A stretch of 64,000 nt of DNA, from the NCBI GenBank assembly GCA_016704145.1, contig JADJAS010000007.1, positions 434,001 through 498,000 on the forward strand. The letters run 5' to 3'. Positions within the stretch are counted from its first letter, which is position 1. Every line of letters begins with the position of its first letter. The notes below the pieces were generated by a model, which worked only from the letters and a program-made list of their open reading frames with translations, had not been told where the DNA came from and did not search any database. Source of the DNA: Rhodocyclaceae bacterium (GTDB lineage: Bacteria > Pseudomonadota > Gammaproteobacteria > Burkholderiales > Rhodocyclaceae). The translations under genes and the position numbers were made by a program. Shown here in pieces: positions 63,053-64,000 of this stretch.

Positions 63053-63114
63053 GGCCAAATATTACCCGCGCGGCCCCGCCCCGCAGTAACCACGTGCTTA
63101 AAAAGGTCTCGGAC

Positions 63115-63120
63115 TATAAT
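63115..63120 (+). promoter_or_regulatory. -10 box before the GGDEF gene
   Basis: A perfect TATAAT 37 bases before the start at 63157, in the 104-base region divergent from dnaE. No good -35 box is at 17 bases, so its strength is unclear. Confidence 0.45.
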
Positions 63121-63156
63121 TAACCGATCGCCGTTTGCGACTCGCGCGCATCGTCC

Positions 63157-64000
63157 ATGGACAATCTCCTATATCACGTCGATCTGATCACGCGCCAGCG
63201 TCGCCGGGGCGATCTGGCGCTGCGTGTCGTCGCCGCGTTGTACGAACTGGTCGGCGCCCGCTTGGTCAGCCTGTACAAGATCTACGCTCATGGCGACACC
63301 ACGCTGGTCGGACTGGTCGCCACAGCCGATGCCGGCGGCGTGCGCGGCTTCGACGACGGACTCGGGCTGCCGGCCGGCACCGCGCCGATCGACCATCATC
63401 CCCGTCTGCGCGACTGCCTTGGGCAAGCCGCCGCCGGCATCGACCACGCCTGCCGGGATAGCGACCCCAATCACCAGGTCTTCGTGCTCGGGCGCGATCC
63501 GGCGTTGCCGCTCGGCATGGTCGATATCGAGAGCGCGGCGCCCATCGACGGCGACGTGCGCACGGTCGCCGACGGTCTGCTGGCGCTGATGCTCAATTGC
63601 CTGGACATGCTCGATTACAGCGAGACCGACACCCTGACCGGGCTACTCAACCGCAAGACCTTCGACCAGTTCCTGATCGACATCTTGTCCAGCATCAACA
63701 GCCAGGGTGACGACGGCGCAACAACGGCCGGCGCCCCGCTGCCGGCGCGCCGGCAGGCGCACCCCGGGGCGGCGCTGCATTGGCTGGGCGTGGTCGACGT
63801 GGACCACTTCAAGCAAATCAACGACCGTCACGGCCACCTGATCGGCGACGAAGTGCTGATCCTGATCGCCCACCTGATGAAGTCGTCGTTCCGCCTCCAG
63901 GACAGGCTGTTCCGCTTCGGCGGCGAGGAGTTCGTCGTGCTGCTCAAGCCGACGGAACTGGACAACGCCGAGCGCGCGTTCGAACGCTTTCGCCGCCGCA
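63157..64000 (+). CDS. GGDEF-domain diguanylate cyclase, C-terminal end missing
   Basis: The visible 281 residues hold an N-terminal sensor-like region (residues 1-150, no membrane span, GAF-like in size) and most of a GGDEF domain: DTLTGLLNRKTFDQFL, WLGVVDVDHFKQINDRHGH, and the active-site LFRFGGEEFVVLLKP. The intact GGEEF suggests it makes cyclic di-GMP. The gene runs past the window edge. A poorly conserved linker (ATTAGAPLPARRQAHPG) interrupts the first part of the GGDEF domain. Confidence 0.87.
   Translation, partial: MDNLLYHVDLITRQRRRGDLALRVVAALYELVGARLVSLYKIYAHGDTTLVGLVATADAGGVRGFDDGLGLPAGTAPIDHHPRLRDCLGQAAAGIDHACRDSDPNHQVFVLGRDPALPLGMVDIESAAPIDGDVRTVADGLLALMLNCLDMLDYSETDTLTGLLNRKTFDQFLIDILSSINSQGDDGATTAGAPLPARRQAHPGAALHWLGVVDVDHFKQINDRHGHLIGDEVLILIAHLMKSSFRLQDRLFRFGGEEFVVLLKPTELDNAERAFERFRRR

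Noticed and set aside
60128..63187. A 1019-codon open frame on the plus strand
   Set aside because: It is antisense to dnaE, which has all the expected polymerase motifs.

Overview
The window looks like the chromosome of a high-GC betaproteobacterium, most likely a Rhodocyclales/Sterolibacteriaceae-type denitrifier. Reasons: the style of the core genes, the absence of plasmid or phage genes, and a Tat-exported type II DMSO-reductase-family molybdenum hydroxylase of the ethylbenzene dehydrogenase / steroid C25 dehydrogenase kind. This assignment is inferred from gene content, not from a marker gene. I saw no tRNA, rRNA, CRISPR array or transposase gene.

Layout. (1) 1-15784 is core metabolism: an M17 aminopeptidase fragment, thyA, glk, and a glycogen cluster (glgB facing glgC, two GH57 enzymes, glgP, pgi, glgA, many with overlapping start/stop codons), ending in folA. 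(2) 15858-30991 is a catabolic module: a fused aldehyde/alcohol dehydrogenase and an SDR on the minus strand, then a molybdenum hydroxylase (gamma, beta, alpha, chaperone), an APH-type kinase, a CrtC/DUF7065-like protein, a TonB receptor and a TetR regulator. Together these could import a hydrophobic substrate such as a sterol, hydroxylate it with water, phosphorylate and eliminate the tertiary alcohol, and oxidise the resulting primary alcohol to an acid. (3) 31085-32314 holds a VOC protein and a decayed SDR. (4) 32363-38819 holds a GMC oxidoreductase with its small subunit, an aldo/keto reductase, a PLP enzyme whose catalytic Lys is replaced by His, an AraC regulator and an EthD protein. (5) 38921-44358 is a five-gene operon: 2-hydroxyacid dehydrogenase, SelB, a protein of unrecognised family, a UGSC selenoprotein read through an in-frame TGA, and a FabH-like protein. 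(6) 44409-48915 is a membrane-anchored molybdenum oxidoreductase with a MoaD-like protein. (7) 49148-50179 is an HTH/ATPase/STAS-like regulator behind a three-unit repeat array. (8) 50233-64000 returns to core genes: an Orn/Lys/Arg decarboxylase, dcd, apbC/mrp, metG, acylphosphatase, photolyase, peroxiredoxin, a glycine-zipper protein, dnaE and a truncated GGDEF protein.

Three signals stand out. The selB-UGSC-FabH operon resembles, in part-list, the clostridial glycine reductase (a UxxC selenoprotein plus a FabH-like acyl-transferring subunit), but sits in a betaproteobacterium with different partners. A short motif (core CGCCACGGCTGACTTT) occurs at least eleven times; six copies lie at the joints between the accessory modules in 15.8-50.2 kb, and others lie inside genes. 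The Mo-hydroxylase/kinase/lyase-like block matches an oxygen-independent strategy for attacking branched side chains.
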